Part shown: piece by piece, positions 25,230 through 35,530 of the stretch | Numbering within the stretch: position 1 is the stretch's first letter | Layout: each line of letters begins with the position of its first letter | Program-made: the position numbers and the translations under genes | From: an uncultured Lachnospiraceae bacterium | Lineage (GTDB): Bacteria > Bacillota > Clostridia > Lachnospirales > Lachnospiraceae | NCBI GenBank assembly: GCA_947625205.1 | Contig: CANQNN010000002.1 | Coordinates: 124,001-188,000 of the forward strand | Length of the DNA stretch: 64,000 bases | Direction of reading: 5' to 3' | Notes under the pieces: model-generated | Databases searched by the model: none | Seen by the model: only the letters and a program-made list of their open reading frames with translations | Told to the model about the DNA's origin: nothing

Positions 25230-26732
25230 ATGATGACTTATCGAAGAACACGTTTTAGCTGTGTGCCGTGGTTTGTATATACGGTCCTGTGTATCCTGCT
25301 GATCAGCGCCGGTGCCGGTGCGCTGATACGGTACGTGACAGGATCGACCTTAAACTATCCGGTTCTGTACGGTCTGGCGGTGATCCCGGCCGCAGCATTG
25401 TACTGGTGCATCCGGATCGTGTCTGTATACGCAAGGACCAAATGGACATGGAGGGAACGCACGGCGCGGATACTGACAGGCGCTGTATTTGCATTGATCG
25501 TAGCGCTCGGTGTTCTGCTGCGCATCATGTGTCTTAACGGTTATGTGTCGGGCGGTGCGCTTCCCTATGGCATATCACCCGATCAAATCATGTCGGCGGC
25601 GGACAGCGCACGGTATATGGATATGGCATCTTCCATGCTGGGACAGATGCGGCAGGGCGGTGTGACGGATATGGGTTACGGACTCGGATCTTTCTATACA
25701 TGGCTGTTGTCGCTGTCGCTGTCTTTTCTGGGTGACAAGCCTGAGGCGGCGGTATTTTTGCAGATTGTTCTCCAGATGATATCCCTTGTGACGGCTTTTT
25801 TTGCAACGCGCATCCTTGCGGGACGTCTCCCGGCCTGTGTCGTCTGCCTGTATCTGGCATGCTCGGGTTATGCGCTGGGGAGTCTTTTCGCTTTTACGCC
25901 GGAGTGGCTTTTTTTCACCCTGTATATGCCGGGGCTGCTGCTTGCCGCAGGCTTTGTCAGGGCGTACTGCGCAAACCGTCTCGCTGCGCCGGCGGCGCTT
26001 CTCTGGGCTGCTGCGGCTGGGGCGGCGGCAGGTTTCCTTGCGTATCTTGATATGTTTGCGCTGTCGCTGCTTATTGTTGTACTGCTGCCTGTGTTCGGCA
26101 AAAAAAAGCAAGGGAATGGCATAAAAATCAGAAATGGCGCATGGATGACGGCGGCGGCTGTTGCCGTGTCGGTCTTGTCGTGTATCGCGGTGTGGGCGTT
26201 TAGCGTAGGAACCGTATTCTTTGCGGAGGGGCGGGATCATGCTGTGGCGCTTTTTGATAGGATGGCTGTGTATCTGCGGAACGTTCCCGAGGGCTTTGAG
26301 GCTCTGCCGTACCCGGACCTTCTGACGGTCTGCGCGGCGGTCTGTCTGGCGTCGTTTCTTGTTTTTGAATATTTCAGGAGCGGGAAGATGCAGAACTATA
26401 TGCCGTGGATCGTGATGTGCCTGGTGGCGGCGCCCACCCCGGTGTGGGTTTACAGCGGGCACGGATTTGTTATTCCGGCCCTGTATCTGTGGACCGTATT
26501 GGCGGGACTGGGACTGCAGAACTGTCTGTTCGGGGATAAGGCGAAGGTGATGCAGGCTGTGATAGAGGAGATCAATTCTACCGTGGAAGCAAAGACGAAT
26601 TATATTGAGAATCCGCTTCCGCTTCCTAAGAAGCATGTGAAGAAGGATATGGATTATCAGTACGATGTGGCGCAAAAAGATATGAAGTATGATGTGGAAG
26701 TGCCGGAAAACGATGATTATGACCTGCAGTGA
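25230..26732 (+). CDS. Polytopic membrane protein with charged C-terminal tail (GT-C-like)
   Basis: This 500-residue protein has about ten hydrophobic segments between residues 12 and 440. Between them is an extracytoplasmic loop after segment three (about 95-150: LPYGISPDQIMSAADSARYMDM). That size and loop position recall GT-C (PMT/ArnT-like) glycosyltransferases, but I see no clear catalytic DE motif. The cytoplasmic tail (about 455-500) is rich in Lys and Asp with repeated Tyr-Asp pairs (KKHVKKDMDYQYDV, MKYDVEV) and ends DDYDLQ. Function is not assigned. ATG 25230 follows AAGGATAAC; ATG 25233 is an equal alternative. The gene is separated from the next by a terminator. Confidence 0.75.
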   Translation: MMTYRRTRFSCVPWFVYTVLCILLISAGAGALIRYVTGSTLNYPVLYGLAVIPAAALYWCIRIVSVYARTKWTWRERTARILTGAVFALIVALGVLLRIMCLNGYVSGGALPYGISPDQIMSAADSARYMDMASSMLGQMRQGGVTDMGYGLGSFYTWLLSLSLSFLGDKPEAAVFLQIVLQMISLVTAFFATRILAGRLPACVVCLYLACSGYALGSLFAFTPEWLFFTLYMPGLLLAAGFVRAYCANRLAAPAALLWAAAAGAAAGFLAYLDMFALSLLIVVLLPVFGKKKQGNGIKIRNGAWMTAAAVAVSVLSCIAVWAFSVGTVFFAEGRDHAVALFDRMAVYLRNVPEGFEALPYPDLLTVCAAVCLASFLVFEYFRSGKMQNYMPWIVMCLVAAPTPVWVYSGHGFVIPALYLWTVLAGLGLQNCLFGDKAKVMQAVIEEINSTVEAKTNYIENPLPLPKKHVKKDMDYQYDVAQKDMKYDVEVPENDDYDLQ

Positions 26733-26800
26733 TGTCCCTGTCCGCAGGGCAGAAAGCGGACGTCTGTATGCATAAATATCCGCGTATAACGCAAACTAAG

Positions 26801-26839
26801 AGAGGATCACAGAGCGTAAGGACTTGTGATTCTCTTTTT
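26801..26839 (+). terminator. Rho-independent terminator before the TepA-like gene
   Basis: AGAGGATCACA (26801-26811) pairs with TGTGATTCTCT (26825-26835) with one G-U pair, followed by TTTTT. It ends transcription of the membrane protein gene. It also shows that the long open frame reaching back to 26729 is not the true start of the protease. Confidence 0.8.
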
Positions 26840-26887
26840 GTTATGGCAGTTTGGATGCCTGTAAGTATACTGATGTCGGAGGGCGTG

Positions 26888-27649
26888 ATGGGAAGTAAAG
26901 AGATTAAAAAGAACAGCAATAACGTCAAAGGTAAAGACGGGGAGAAACACGAGGAGCAGGAAAAACAGCAGGATAAGGAAAAGCATCAGGATGAACGCAT
27001 TGGAGAGCTGGGACAGATCACCCTGGATGAAAACGAAGCGCACCACAAGATCCACCTGCTCACGATCATCGGGGAAATTGAGGGGCATGACAACTTAAGC
27101 AGCACCTCCAAAACAACAAAGTACGAACATGTTTTGCCCCAGCTTGCCGCCATAGAGGACAGCAGGGATATAGACGGGGTCCTGATCCTGTTAAATACGA
27201 TGGGCGGCGATGTGGAGGCAGGACTGGCGATCGCGGAGATGATCGCGTCCTTAAGCAAGCCGACCGTCTCGCTGGTGCTCGGCGGCAGTCATTCCATCGG
27301 TGTGCCTATTGCAGTGAGCACGGATTATTCCTATATTGTGCCGACAGGGACGATGGTGATCCATCCGGTCAGGCTTACCGGAATGGTGATCGGCGTACAG
27401 CAGACTTTTGATTATTTCAGACAGATACAGAACAGGATCACGGGGTTTGTGTGCGCGCATTGCAGTATATCCAAGTCCAGACTGGAGGAGCTGATGATGG
27501 AGACAGGGGTCTTGACCAAAGATGTAGGGACGATCCTGGTCGGAAGCGAAGCAGTGGATGAAGGGATCATATGTCAGGTGGGCGGGATCAAAGATGCGGT
27601 CGAAAAACTCCACCATATGGTAGAACAGAGAAAATCAGATACAAAATAA
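26888..27649 (+). CDS. ClpP-like serine protease of the TepA family
   Basis: The 253-residue protein has a strongly charged N-terminal extension (about 1-45; Lys/Glu/Gln-rich) followed by a ClpP/SppA-like crotonase-fold domain. The catalytic Ser is in LGGSHSIGVPIA and the His in MVIHPVRL; GVLILLNTMGGDVEAGLAIAEMIA is the substrate-side glycine motif. Bacillus TepA (YmfB) lies just upstream of spoIIIE, and the same order is seen here. TepA has been linked to protein export and spore-related functions; the substrate here is unknown. Start ATG 26888 follows GGAGGG; GTG 26885 is possible. Confidence 0.85.
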   Translation: MGSKEIKKNSNNVKGKDGEKHEEQEKQQDKEKHQDERIGELGQITLDENEAHHKIHLLTIIGEIEGHDNLSSTSKTTKYEHVLPQLAAIEDSRDIDGVLILLNTMGGDVEAGLAIAEMIASLSKPTVSLVLGGSHSIGVPIAVSTDYSYIVPTGTMVIHPVRLTGMVIGVQQTFDYFRQIQNRITGFVCAHCSISKSRLEELMMETGVLTKDVGTILVGSEAVDEGIICQVGGIKDAVEKLHHMVEQRKSDTK

Positions 27650-27652
27650 GGG

Positions 27653-27681
27653 ATGACAAGACAAATTGAAAATGCTATACT
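27653..27681 (+). promoter_or_regulatory. Promoter of ftsK/spoIIIE
   Basis: ATGACA (27653-27658), 17 bp and TATACT (27676-27681) make a probable sigma-A promoter. A second TATAAT (27681-27686) overlaps it. The site is 49 bp before the ATG at 27730. Confidence 0.5.
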
Positions 27682-27729
27682 ATAATGAGTTATATCATCG
27701 GATGAGTATATGCTCAGGAGGCATTTGTC

Positions 27730-30339
27730 ATGGCATCAGGCAAAGGCGGCAGCCGTTCTTCCGCGAAGAGGAGCACGGCGTCTTCAAATAAGAATACAGG
27801 CGGCAGGCGCAGCCGGTCGGGACGGCAGGGCAGCGACAGACGCGCTTCCCAGACGGAGCCGATGGACGTTGCGATCCGCAATGAGATACTGCTTATTATC
27901 TTTTTTGCGCTTGCAATCGTGCTGTTTCTTTGTAATTTCGGCATTGTTGGCAGTATCGGCGATGCGGTCAGCAATTTTATGTTCGGCATTTTCGGTCTGA
28001 CGGCATATGTTGCCCCGATCATTATTTTCCTTGCGGTCGCTTTTGGTATGTCCAATACGGGCAACCATATTGCGGCGAGAAAACTGGTGTCGGGTGTTGT
28101 GCTGTTTGTGCTGATCAGTATGGTGTGCGAACTGTTCAGCGCCGATCTTGCGGGTACGGACGGTTATCAGGTCAAAGAGATCTATGAAAGATGCAGCCAG
28201 GGGCATGCCGGCGGTGGTGTCATAGCGGGTTCTTTAGTCTGGCTTTCATATAAACTGTTGGGCATGGTCGGGACGGTGCTCCTGATGCTGGTACTGGGGA
28301 TCATCTGCATGGTGATCGTCACGGAGAGGTCATTTATCAGCGGTGTGAAGAAGCAGGGAGAAAAGGTGTACAGGCGCTCCGTGGAGGACGCGGCGTACCG
28401 AAGGGAGCGCGCCAGAGAGCGTCAGCTCGCCCTGGAAGAAAAGCGAGATCAGGAGAGGCAGCGCCGTCAGCAGAGAGAAGAAGAGATTGAGAATGAGAAG
28501 ATCCTGCGCATGGACAAAAAGGTTTCGGGCGTGATGATGGATACGGCGCTCGAAAAAGACAGGGAGAAAGAACGCGAGAAGACGCGCGACGATATCCATG
28601 AGATCATGCTGAATGCTCCGGATGACGAATCGGACGCGCTCAGTGAGATACGCATACACGGTGCGGCGGACGATGATGAGACAGGAGAAGACGCAGAAGC
28701 AGAAACGTACGCTGCGCCGCCTGTCAGACCGGAAACGCTTCAGCACAGAAGTGTGGAGACATATACAGGCGGTCAGCATGCCATGCAGGAGAACGCAGGA
28801 AACACTGCGGAGAATGCGCAGACAATACATATAGAACAGGTGCAACAGCCCAAAGTAGTTAAGCCATACAAATTCCCTCCGGTCAGTCTCTTGAAAAAAG
28901 GGACCGGCAAAAGCGGCGGCAATTCCGCCAAAGAGCTGCGGGAAACGGCTGAGCGTCTGCGTCAGACGCTCGCTACGTTCGGCGTTAAAGTGACTGTGAC
29001 GGATATCAGCCAAGGACCTGCAGTCACCCGTTATGAGCTCCAGCCAGAGCTGGGCGTTAAGGTCAGCAAGATCGTGGGGCTTGCCGATGATATCAAACTG
29101 AATCTTGCCGCTACGGATATCCGGATCGAGGCGCCCATTCCCGGCAAAGCGGCGGTGGGTATCGAAGTGCCCAACAAAGAGAACAGTGCGGTGGCGTTCC
29201 GGGATCTGGTGGAATCCCGGGAATTCAATGAATTTGATTCCAACCTGGTGTTTGCCGTAGGTAAAGATATCGGCGGCAAGATCGTTATGGCCGATATCGC
29301 CAAGATGCCGCATATGCTCATTGCGGGAGCCACCGGCTCCGGTAAGTCGGTCTGCATCAATACGATCATTATGGGGATTCTGTACAAGGCGAAGCCCGAG
29401 GATGTCAAGATGATCATGATCGATCCGAAAGTCGTGGAGCTGAGTGTTTATAACGGCATACCACATCTTCTGATCCCTGTAGTGACCGATCCGAAGAAGG
29501 CGGCGGCAGCCCTTCACTGGGGAGTCGCGGAGATGACGGAACGCTATAAGAAATTCGCGGACTATAATGTCCGTGATCTTAAGGGATATAACAAAAAGGT
29601 ACAGAGTATGCGCTCGCAGGGGGAACCGGATGCGCCCGAAGTTTTGCCGCAGATACTGATCATTGTGGACGAGCTGGCGGATCTGATGATGGTTGCACCG
29701 GGCGAGGTAGAGGAATCGATCTGCCGTCTCGCACAGCTTGCCCGTGCCTGCGGCATCCACTTGATCATAGCGACGCAGAGACCGTCCGTTGACGTCATCA
29801 CGGGACTGATCAAGGCGAATATGCCGAGCCGTGTTGCCTTTGCCGTATCGAGCGGCGTGGATTCCAGAACGATCCTTGACATGGTCGGAGCGGAGAAGCT
29901 GCTTGGCAAGGGCGATATGCTCTTTTATCCCCAGGGATATCCGAAACCGGCGCGTATACAGGGCGCTTTCGTCTCGGACAGGGAAGTGGCGGATGTCGTG
30001 GATTTCCTGAAGAATCAGGCTGTCGGCAATGTCTATAACGATAGTGTTGAGAATCAGATCAAGAGTATGGGAAGCAACTCGGGGACAGGTGCGGCGTCAT
30101 CTGAAGGCGCATCCGGATACGATCAGTATTTTGCGGAGGCGGGCAGAATGATCATTGAGAAGGATAAGGCGTCTATCGGTATGCTGCAGAGAATATTCAA
30201 AATCGGTTTTAACAGGGCTGCCCGTATCATGGACCAGCTGTGTGAGGCGGGTGTCGTCGGCGAAGAAGAGGGAACGAAACCCCGCAAGGTTTTAATGTCT
30301 GCGGAGGAGTTTGAACAGTTCGTGGAAGAAACACAGTAG
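27730..30339 (+). CDS. DNA translocase FtsK/SpoIIIE
   Basis: This 869-residue motor pumps DNA through the division or sporulation septum. It has a basic Ser/Arg-rich N-terminus and a membrane domain at about 52-205 with four helices. A long charged linker (about 205-385) contains coiled-coil stretches. The alpha domain carries [20 protein letters not shown], and the RecA-like motor carries [13 protein letters not shown] (Walker A) and [13 protein letters not shown] (Walker B). A C-terminal winged-helix gamma domain reads [21 protein letters not shown] and binds orienting DNA sequences. ATG 27730 follows AGGAGG at good spacing. Position after a TepA-like gene matches Bacillus spoIIIE. Confidence 0.95.
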   Translation: MASGKGGSRSSAKRSTASSNKNTGGRRSRSGRQGSDRRASQTEPMDVAIRNEILLIIFFALAIVLFLCNFGIVGSIGDAVSNFMFGIFGLTAYVAPIIIFLAVAFGMSNTGNHIAARKLVSGVVLFVLISMVCELFSADLAGTDGYQVKEIYERCSQGHAGGGVIAGSLVWLSYKLLGMVGTVLLMLVLGIICMVIVTERSFISGVKKQGEKVYRRSVEDAAYRRERARERQLALEEKRDQERQRRQQREEEIENEKILRMDKKVSGVMMDTALEKDREKEREKTRDDIHEIMLNAPDDESDALSEIRIHGAADDDETGEDAEAETYAAPPVRPETLQHRSVETYTGGQHAMQENAGNTAENAQTIHIEQVQQPKVVKPYKFPPVSLLKKGTGKSGGNSAKELRETAERLRQTLATFGVKVTVTDISQGPAVTRYELQPELGVKVSKIVGLADDIKLNLAATDIRIEAPIPGKAAVGIEVPNKENSAVAFRDLVESREFNEFDSNLVFAVGKDIGGKIVMADIAKMPHMLIAGATGSGKSVCINTIIMGILYKAKPEDVKMIMIDPKVVELSVYNGIPHLLIPVVTDPKKAAAALHWGVAEMTERYKKFADYNVRDLKGYNKKVQSMRSQGEPDAPEVLPQILIIVDELADLMMVAPGEVEESICRLAQLARACGIHLIIATQRPSVDVITGLIKANMPSRVAFAVSSGVDSRTILDMVGAEKLLGKGDMLFYPQGYPKPARIQGAFVSDREVADVVDFLKNQAVGNVYNDSVENQIKSMGSNSGTGAASSEGASGYDQYFAEAGRMIIEKDKASIGMLQRIFKIGFNRAARIMDQLCEAGVVGEEEGTKPRKVLMSAEEFEQFVEETQ

Positions 30340-30399
30340 GGATAGGAATATATATACAGCAAGGATAAGAACATATACAGCAGAAAGGAAGGGTTCAGC

Positions 30400-32070
30400 T
30401 TGAAGACAGATATTGAGATCGCACAGGAAGCGGCGCTTGAGAATATTACCGATGTGGCGGCTAAGATCGGAATTGAGCCGGATGACCTGGAATTATACGG
30501 AAAGTACAAAGCCAAGATTTCCGATGAGTACATAAACCGGATCAGCGGCAATCCGGACGGAAAGCTTATTCTGGTAACCGCCATCAATCCTACGCCGGCG
30601 GGCGAGGGCAAGACGACTACAAGCATTGGTCTGGGTCAGGCTTTTGGAAGACTGGGCAGAAAAGCGGTCATTGCACTCAGAGAGCCGTCACTTGGTCCGT
30701 GCTTTGGCATTAAAGGAGGCGCGGCGGGAGGCGGATATGCGCAGGTGGTTCCGATGGAGGACCTGAATCTTCATTTTACAGGAGATTTCCACGCGATCAC
30801 ATCGGCCAATAATCTTCTGGCAGCGCTGCTGGATAACCATATCCAGCAGGGAAATGAGCTGGGCATCGACCCCAGACAGATCGTGTGGAAGCGATGCATC
30901 GATATGAATGACAGGGCGCTACGTAATATAGTCATCGGTATGGGCGGCAGAACGGACGGTTTTGTCCGCGAAGATCATTTCGTGATCACAGTTGCCTCGG
31001 AGATCATGGCGATTCTCTGCCTGGCATCGGACATGAACGATCTGAAAGAAAGACTCGGCAGGATCATTGTTGCGTACAGCTATTCGGGTGAGCCTGTGAC
31101 GGCGGCGGATTTGAACGCCGTGGGAGCTATGACGGCGCTTTTGAAGGATGCCATGAAGCCGAACCTGATACAGACACTGGAGCATACACCGGCGATCGTG
31201 CACGGCGGTCCGTTTGCGAATATTGCTCATGGGTGCAATTCCATCCGTGCCACCAAAACGGCCTTAAAAATAGCGGATTATGTCATTACGGAGGCGGGAT
31301 TTGGCGCCGATCTGGGAGCGGAGAAGTTCTTTGATATCAAATGCAGAATGGCGGGGTTAAGGCCTGACGCTGTCGTGCTTGTAGCGACCATACGTGCCCT
31401 GAAATATAACGGCGGCGTTGCCAAAGCCGATCTGGCAGAGGAAAATATGACGGCTCTTAAGGCAGGTATTGTCAATCTTGAAAAGCATATTGAGAATCTG
31501 CACAAATACGGCGTCCCGATCGTTGTAACGCTCAATTCTTTTGTCACCGACACAGAGGATGAGATCGCGTATGTCCGCAGCTTCTGTCAGGAAAGAGACT
31601 GTGCGTTTGCGTTATCCGAAGTATGGGCAAAGGGCGGCGAAGGCGGCGTGGAGCTTGCACGTAAAGTCATCGAGACGCTTGAGACGAAGGAAAGCCACTT
31701 TAAAGTGCTCTATGATGACAGCCTTAGCCTGAAGGCGAAAATAGAGACGGTGGCGTCAGAAATATATGGCGCCGATGGCGTATCCTATGCGCCCGCGGCT
31801 GAAAAACAGTTGAAGAAACTGGAGGAGTTGGGCTTTGGACATATGCCGGTCTGCATGGCGAAAACGCAGTATTCGCTTTCGGACGATCCTGCGCTTCTCG
31901 GAAGGCCTGCAGGATTTACGTTGAATGTGAGGGAAGTCTATGCGTCTGCCGGCGCAGGATTCGTTGTGGTGATCACAGGAGCGATCATGACCATGCCGGG
32001 ACTGCCGAAAAAACCGGCGGCGTACGGTATAGATGTAAACGAGAACGGGGTTATTACCGGACTGTTCTAG
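30400..32070 (+). CDS. fhs: Formate-tetrahydrofolate ligase
   Basis: The 556-residue enzyme makes 10-formyl-THF from formate, ATP and THF. The ATP site [17 protein letters not shown] is at about 66-82, followed by [22 protein letters not shown]-type sequence, and the family ending [20 protein letters not shown] is present. Translation starts at TTG 30400: AAAGGAAGG (30384-30392) lies 7 nt before it, and the protein then begins [15 protein letters not shown], the usual start. It is followed at 36 bp by folD, forming a one-carbon unit. Confidence 0.96.
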   Translation: MKTDIEIAQEAALENITDVAAKIGIEPDDLELYGKYKAKISDEYINRISGNPDGKLILVTAINPTPAGEGKTTTSIGLGQAFGRLGRKAVIALREPSLGPCFGIKGGAAGGGYAQVVPMEDLNLHFTGDFHAITSANNLLAALLDNHIQQGNELGIDPRQIVWKRCIDMNDRALRNIVIGMGGRTDGFVREDHFVITVASEIMAILCLASDMNDLKERLGRIIVAYSYSGEPVTAADLNAVGAMTALLKDAMKPNLIQTLEHTPAIVHGGPFANIAHGCNSIRATKTALKIADYVITEAGFGADLGAEKFFDIKCRMAGLRPDAVVLVATIRALKYNGGVAKADLAEENMTALKAGIVNLEKHIENLHKYGVPIVVTLNSFVTDTEDEIAYVRSFCQERDCAFALSEVWAKGGEGGVELARKVIETLETKESHFKVLYDDSLSLKAKIETVASEIYGADGVSYAPAAEKQLKKLEELGFGHMPVCMAKTQYSLSDDPALLGRPAGFTLNVREVYASAGAGFVVVITGAIMTMPGLPKKPAAYGIDVNENGVITGLF

Positions 32071-32106
32071 CTGATGCTGTTCCGGTAAAGGAAAGGAGTT
32101 GGAAGT

Positions 32107-32949
32107 ATGCCGCAGATCATTGACGGGAAAGCAATTTCCGGTGCCATCAAGGACGAACTGAAAAATAAAGTCGAAGAACTGAAAGCAGAGGGGATCCATA
32201 TTTGTCTTGCTGTCATTCAGGTGGGAAACGATTCCGCTTCTTCCGTGTATGTGGGAAATAAAAAGAAGGCGTGCGCATATATCGGCATTGACTCATTGGC
32301 GTATGAGCTTCCTGAGGAGACCACGCAGGAAGAACTGATGGCTTTGATCGTTGAATTAAATGCCAAAAAGGAGGTCAACGGTATTCTGGTCCAGCTGCCG
32401 TTACCGAAGCATATCAATGCGGATGAGGTGATCCGCACGATCGATCCTTTAAAGGATGTGGATGGATTTCATCCGCAGAGTGTCGGCGCGCTGTGTATCG
32501 GACAGCCGGGGTTTGTGTCCTGCACGCCGGCGGGCATCATTCAGCTGCTGAAAAGTTCCGGCATAGAGATAGCGGGCAGGGAGTGCGTGGTGATCGGCAG
32601 GAGCAATATCGTAGGTAAACCAATGGCGCTTCTTCTGCTGCGGGAGAACGGCACGGTAACAGTTGCCCATTCCAGGACAAAGAATCTAAAGGAAGTGACA
32701 AAGAGGGCGGATATTCTGATCGTTGCGGTCGGCAAACCGGGGATGATCACAAGGGAATATGTCAAAGAGGGAGCGGTGGTGATCGATGTGGGGATCCATC
32801 GCGATGAGAATAATAAACTGTGCGGCGATGTGGATTATGAAGATGTGGCGCCGGTATGCAGCGCTATTACGCCCGTGCCGGGCGGCGTAGGACCTATGAC
32901 GGTAGCAATGCTGATGTACAATTGTGTAGAGTCTGCTCTGTTGAAGTGA
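32107..32949 (+). CDS. folD: Bifunctional methylene-THF dehydrogenase / methenyl-THF cyclohydrolase
   Basis: This 280-residue FolD interconverts 5,10-methylene- and 10-formyl-THF. Substrate residues are visible in SASSVYVGNKKKAC (with the catalytic Lys), VQLPLPKHI and DVDGFHP. The cofactor site is in VIGRSNIVGKPMALLL, and the C-terminal PVPGGVGPMTVAMLM is diagnostic. ATG 32107 has AAAGGAG upstream. Together with fhs it links formate, purine synthesis and methyl-group supply. Confidence 0.96.
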   Translation: MPQIIDGKAISGAIKDELKNKVEELKAEGIHICLAVIQVGNDSASSVYVGNKKKACAYIGIDSLAYELPEETTQEELMALIVELNAKKEVNGILVQLPLPKHINADEVIRTIDPLKDVDGFHPQSVGALCIGQPGFVSCTPAGIIQLLKSSGIEIAGRECVVIGRSNIVGKPMALLLLRENGTVTVAHSRTKNLKEVTKRADILIVAVGKPGMITREYVKEGAVVIDVGIHRDENNKLCGDVDYEDVAPVCSAITPVPGGVGPMTVAMLMYNCVESALLK

Positions 32950-32983
32950 TTTGTGACGGCAGATACAGGAGAGGGATCTGTTT

Positions 32984-34435
32984 ATGAAGTGCCCTAATTG
33001 TGGTAACGAGTTGGAGGAGGGACATCTGATCTGCGAACAGTGCGGAGAGGAGATTCAGATCGTTCCCGACTTTGAACCGGAGATAGAAAACAGCATAACA
33101 GAGACTTTGTCTACCCTTGCCGCTCTGCAGGAGGGCGAAGACGCCGGGGAGGGAACGACAGACGCAGGGGAGTCCCCGGAGGAAGATCTCTCCGGGCTGG
33201 AAGAGGATTCGGAAAGGAGCAGAAAGCTCTGGGTGGCCGCGAGCGTTCTCATATTATTGGCAGTAGCGGTGATCTCTTACGGTGTGTATGTATATCACAC
33301 CGGAACGATCGACTATCAGATCGACAGGGCCAGGGAATATGCCGCCGAGGGCTCCTACACCGAGGCGATAGCTTGTCTGGAGAGCGCCTATGAGGACTAT
33401 CCTGATGTTGCAAAGCTTCTTTTTATGGAAGCGGACTACTATTATCTGCAGAATGATAATGTCATGGCGGTGCAGGTCCTGTACAGGATCATAGAGCGTG
33501 GGGATTTCCCACGGGAGGACCTTGAAGAAGCATACGATAAGATCATAACGATCTACGCAAATCAGGGCATGTACAGCGAGATCAATGAAATGTTAAGGAG
33601 CTGCTCTGATCAGGAGATCGTCAATATGTTCCAGAGTTATCTTGCGCTGGCGCCGGAATTTAGCTATGTGGAGGGAAGCTATGACGAGGTTCTTCCACTG
33701 AAATTGAGCTCCAACACGGCGGGAACGATTTACTACACGATGGATGGAACGAAGCCCACCAGGGACAGCATGATCTACACGGCGCCTATTTTCCTGGAGT
33801 CCGGGGAATATACGGTCAGCGCTTTTTTTGTAAATGACTATGGTATTGAGAGCGATATTGTCAGCAAGACCTATACGATCAGTCTGTTGGTGCCGAGCGC
33901 GCCGGAGATAGAGTTATACAGCGGAGAATACACGGAACCGACGATGATCACGGTGGACGCCATCGAAGGGTGTAAGATTTATTATACCACGGACGAATCC
34001 GAGCCGACAGCCGACAGTGTCCCGTATACGGGACCGATCCCGATGCCGCTTGGCAAGACGCTGTTTAAATTTGTCAATATAAGTGAGGACGGGATATCGA
34101 GCGAGATCACGACGAGAACCTACACGTTGACGCTTCGGGATGCCATTCCTGCGTCACAGGCGGTTTCAGGTCTGATCACGCGGTTAGTGGAGACGGGGTA
34201 TCTGGAGGATACTGTGGGGCACAACAGCCGGCAGAGCGGTATACTGAGCTATCGTTTCAGCTCCGTGTTAAGGATCGGAGAGTCGGACGATTATTACACG
34301 ATCAACGAATATTATGATGACGGCACAGGAATACAGAACCGTACCGACAAGGTATTTCTTGTCAATATACATACGGGAGAGGCCGCAAGACTCGGATATG
34401 ACGACAACGGTGAATTTATGGCCGTAATAATCTGA
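32984..34435 (+). CDS. Zinc-ribbon, TPR and chitobiase-C-like membrane protein
   Basis: The 483-residue protein has four parts. A cytoplasmic zinc ribbon (CPNCGNELEEGHLICEQCG, residues 3-21) is followed by an acidic linker. A single membrane helix (about 84-106) places the rest outside. A TPR-like helical repeat block (about 115-225; AREYAAEGSYTEAIACLESA) precedes two CHB_HEX_C-type beta domains (about 240-385; TIYYTMDGTKPT and KIYYTTDESEPT). The C-terminal domain (about 390-483) is unrecognised. The ribbon inside with sensor-like domains outside suggests signalling or surface sensing; no function is known to me. ATG 32984 has AGAGG upstream. Spacing to folD is only 34 bp. Confidence 0.8.
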   Translation: MKCPNCGNELEEGHLICEQCGEEIQIVPDFEPEIENSITETLSTLAALQEGEDAGEGTTDAGESPEEDLSGLEEDSERSRKLWVAASVLILLAVAVISYGVYVYHTGTIDYQIDRAREYAAEGSYTEAIACLESAYEDYPDVAKLLFMEADYYYLQNDNVMAVQVLYRIIERGDFPREDLEEAYDKIITIYANQGMYSEINEMLRSCSDQEIVNMFQSYLALAPEFSYVEGSYDEVLPLKLSSNTAGTIYYTMDGTKPTRDSMIYTAPIFLESGEYTVSAFFVNDYGIESDIVSKTYTISLLVPSAPEIELYSGEYTEPTMITVDAIEGCKIYYTTDESEPTADSVPYTGPIPMPLGKTLFKFVNISEDGISSEITTRTYTLTLRDAIPASQAVSGLITRLVETGYLEDTVGHNSRQSGILSYRFSSVLRIGESDDYYTINEYYDDGTGIQNRTDKVFLVNIHTGEAARLGYDDNGEFMAVII

Positions 34436-34517
34436 CCCGCCGGTAATATGATTTCGGTTTTGCGGCCGGCAATTCAGGCTGGCAGTTCGGTCCGGCGAGG
34501 TAATTCATGGAAAATGG

Positions 34518-34546
34518 TTGCAAAAATAAATAAGTTCCTATATCAT
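34518..34546 (+). promoter_or_regulatory. Candidate promoter of the nfnAB-like operon
   Basis: TTGCAA (34518-34523), 17 bp and TATCAT (34541-34546) fit a sigma-A promoter. It would give a leader of about 85 nt containing two inverted repeats. Confidence 0.5.
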
Positions 34547-34551
34547 TAATT

Positions 34552-34603
34552 AGGTGCATGCCGGACATGTACATATATGGGATGCACCTGTATATATATA
34601 CAG
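34552..34603 (+). promoter_or_regulatory. Two inverted repeats in the leader of the nfnAB-like operon
   Basis: AGGTGCAT (34552-34559) is the reverse complement of ATGCACCT (34582-34589). Overlapping its end is the perfect 16-bp palindrome CTGTATATATATACAG (34588-34603). Both lie between the candidate promoter and the AGGAGG ribosome site. They could be an RNA structure or a repressor site; nothing in the window identifies the factor. Confidence 0.5.
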
Positions 34604-34639
34604 ATGATCGGGGATATCAGTTTAGGAGGATAAACAGCG

Positions 34640-35530
34640 ATGTACAGGATAGTAAGAGCCGAAGAACTTGCAACGAACATTTATCTGATGGACGTTGAAG
34701 CGCCGAGGGTTGCCAAGTCATGCAATCCCGGACAGTTTGTGATCGTGAGGATGGATGACGACAGCGAACGTATTCCGTTGACCATATGCGATTATGACAG
34801 GGAAGCCGGTACGGTCACGATAGTAGTTCAGGTGGTCGGCGCGGCGACGGAGATGATGAGAAATCTTAAGGCGGGTGACAGTTTTCATGATTTTGTGGGA
34901 CCGCTGGGCCGCCCGTCAGAGTTTGTAAATGAGGATCCGGACAGTCTGCGCAGTAAGAAGATCCTGTTTGTGGCGGGAGGTCTTGGAACCGCGCCGGTCT
35001 ATCCCCAGGTGAAATGGCTTCATGAGCGCGGCGTGAACGCCGATGTGATCATCGGCGCGAAGACCAAGGACCTGCTTATCATGGAGGAGGAGATGAAGGC
35101 GGTAGCCGGCAATCTGTATGTGACCACCGATGACGGCTCCTATGGCAGAAGCGGTATGGTGACGAAGGTGATCGAGGATCTGATCAGCGTGGAGGGCAAG
35201 AAGTACGATGTGTGCGTTGCCATTGGACCTATGATCATGATGAAATTTGTATGCCTGACTACGAAGAAATACGATCTGCCGACGGTCGTGAGCATGAATC
35301 CGATCATGGTAGACGGTACGGGCATGTGCGGCGCATGCCGTCTTACCGTGGATGGAGAAGTGAAATTCGCATGTGTTGACGGGCCGGAATTTGACGGACA
35401 TAAAGTTGATTTTGACCAGGCGATGAAACGTCAGCAGATATATAAGACAGAAGAAGGACGAGCATTCTTAAAGGCCAAAGAGGGTAATACCCATCACGGC
35501 GGATGCGGAAATTGTGGAGGTAATGACTGA
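34640..35530 (+). CDS. NfnA-like FAD/[2Fe-2S] subunit of ferredoxin:NADP oxidoreductase
   Basis: The 296-residue protein belongs to the ferredoxin-NADP reductase/PyrK-like family. An FAD domain (about 1-100; NPGQFVIV, RIPLTICDYD) is followed by an NAD domain (FVAGGLGTAPVYPQVKWL). A [2Fe-2S] motif follows, with Cys in GTGMCGACRLTVDGEVKFAC. With the next gene it forms the NfnAB (electron-bifurcating NADH-dependent ferredoxin:NADP oxidoreductase) or SudBA pair. The C-terminus has an unusual His/Cys/Gly patch (THHGGCGNCGGND) that could bind a metal. AGGAGG precedes the ATG; the stop overlaps the next start (TGATG). Confidence 0.88.
   Translation: MYRIVRAEELATNIYLMDVEAPRVAKSCNPGQFVIVRMDDDSERIPLTICDYDREAGTVTIVVQVVGAATEMMRNLKAGDSFHDFVGPLGRPSEFVNEDPDSLRSKKILFVAGGLGTAPVYPQVKWLHERGVNADVIIGAKTKDLLIMEEEMKAVAGNLYVTTDDGSYGRSGMVTKVIEDLISVEGKKYDVCVAIGPMIMMKFVCLTTKKYDLPTVVSMNPIMVDGTGMCGACRLTVDGEVKFACVDGPEFDGHKVDFDQAMKRQQIYKTEEGRAFLKAKEGNTHHGGCGNCGGND

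Noticed and set aside
25575-26675. A 366-codon open frame on the minus strand inside the polytopic membrane protein gene
   Set aside because: Arg/His-rich nonsense-like sequence with no family features; typical shadow of a GC-biased gene.
26729-26887. N-terminal extension of the TepA-like protease from 26729
   Set aside because: The extension would be translated across a Rho-independent terminator and has no family similarity.
28330-29760. A 476-codon open frame on the minus strand inside ftsK/spoIIIE
   Set aside because: It is fully antisense to a well-conserved gene, has no recognisable domain or ribosome site and is explained by codon bias.
30340-30399. THF riboswitch ahead of fhs
   Set aside because: The 60-bp gap after ftsK is A-rich with a loose repeat (ATATACAGCA) and is too short for the known THF riboswitch fold.
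34436-34517. Terminator between the zinc-ribbon/TPR gene and the nfnAB-like operon
   Set aside because: GC-rich inverted segments are present but no stable stem with a T-tail could be drawn.
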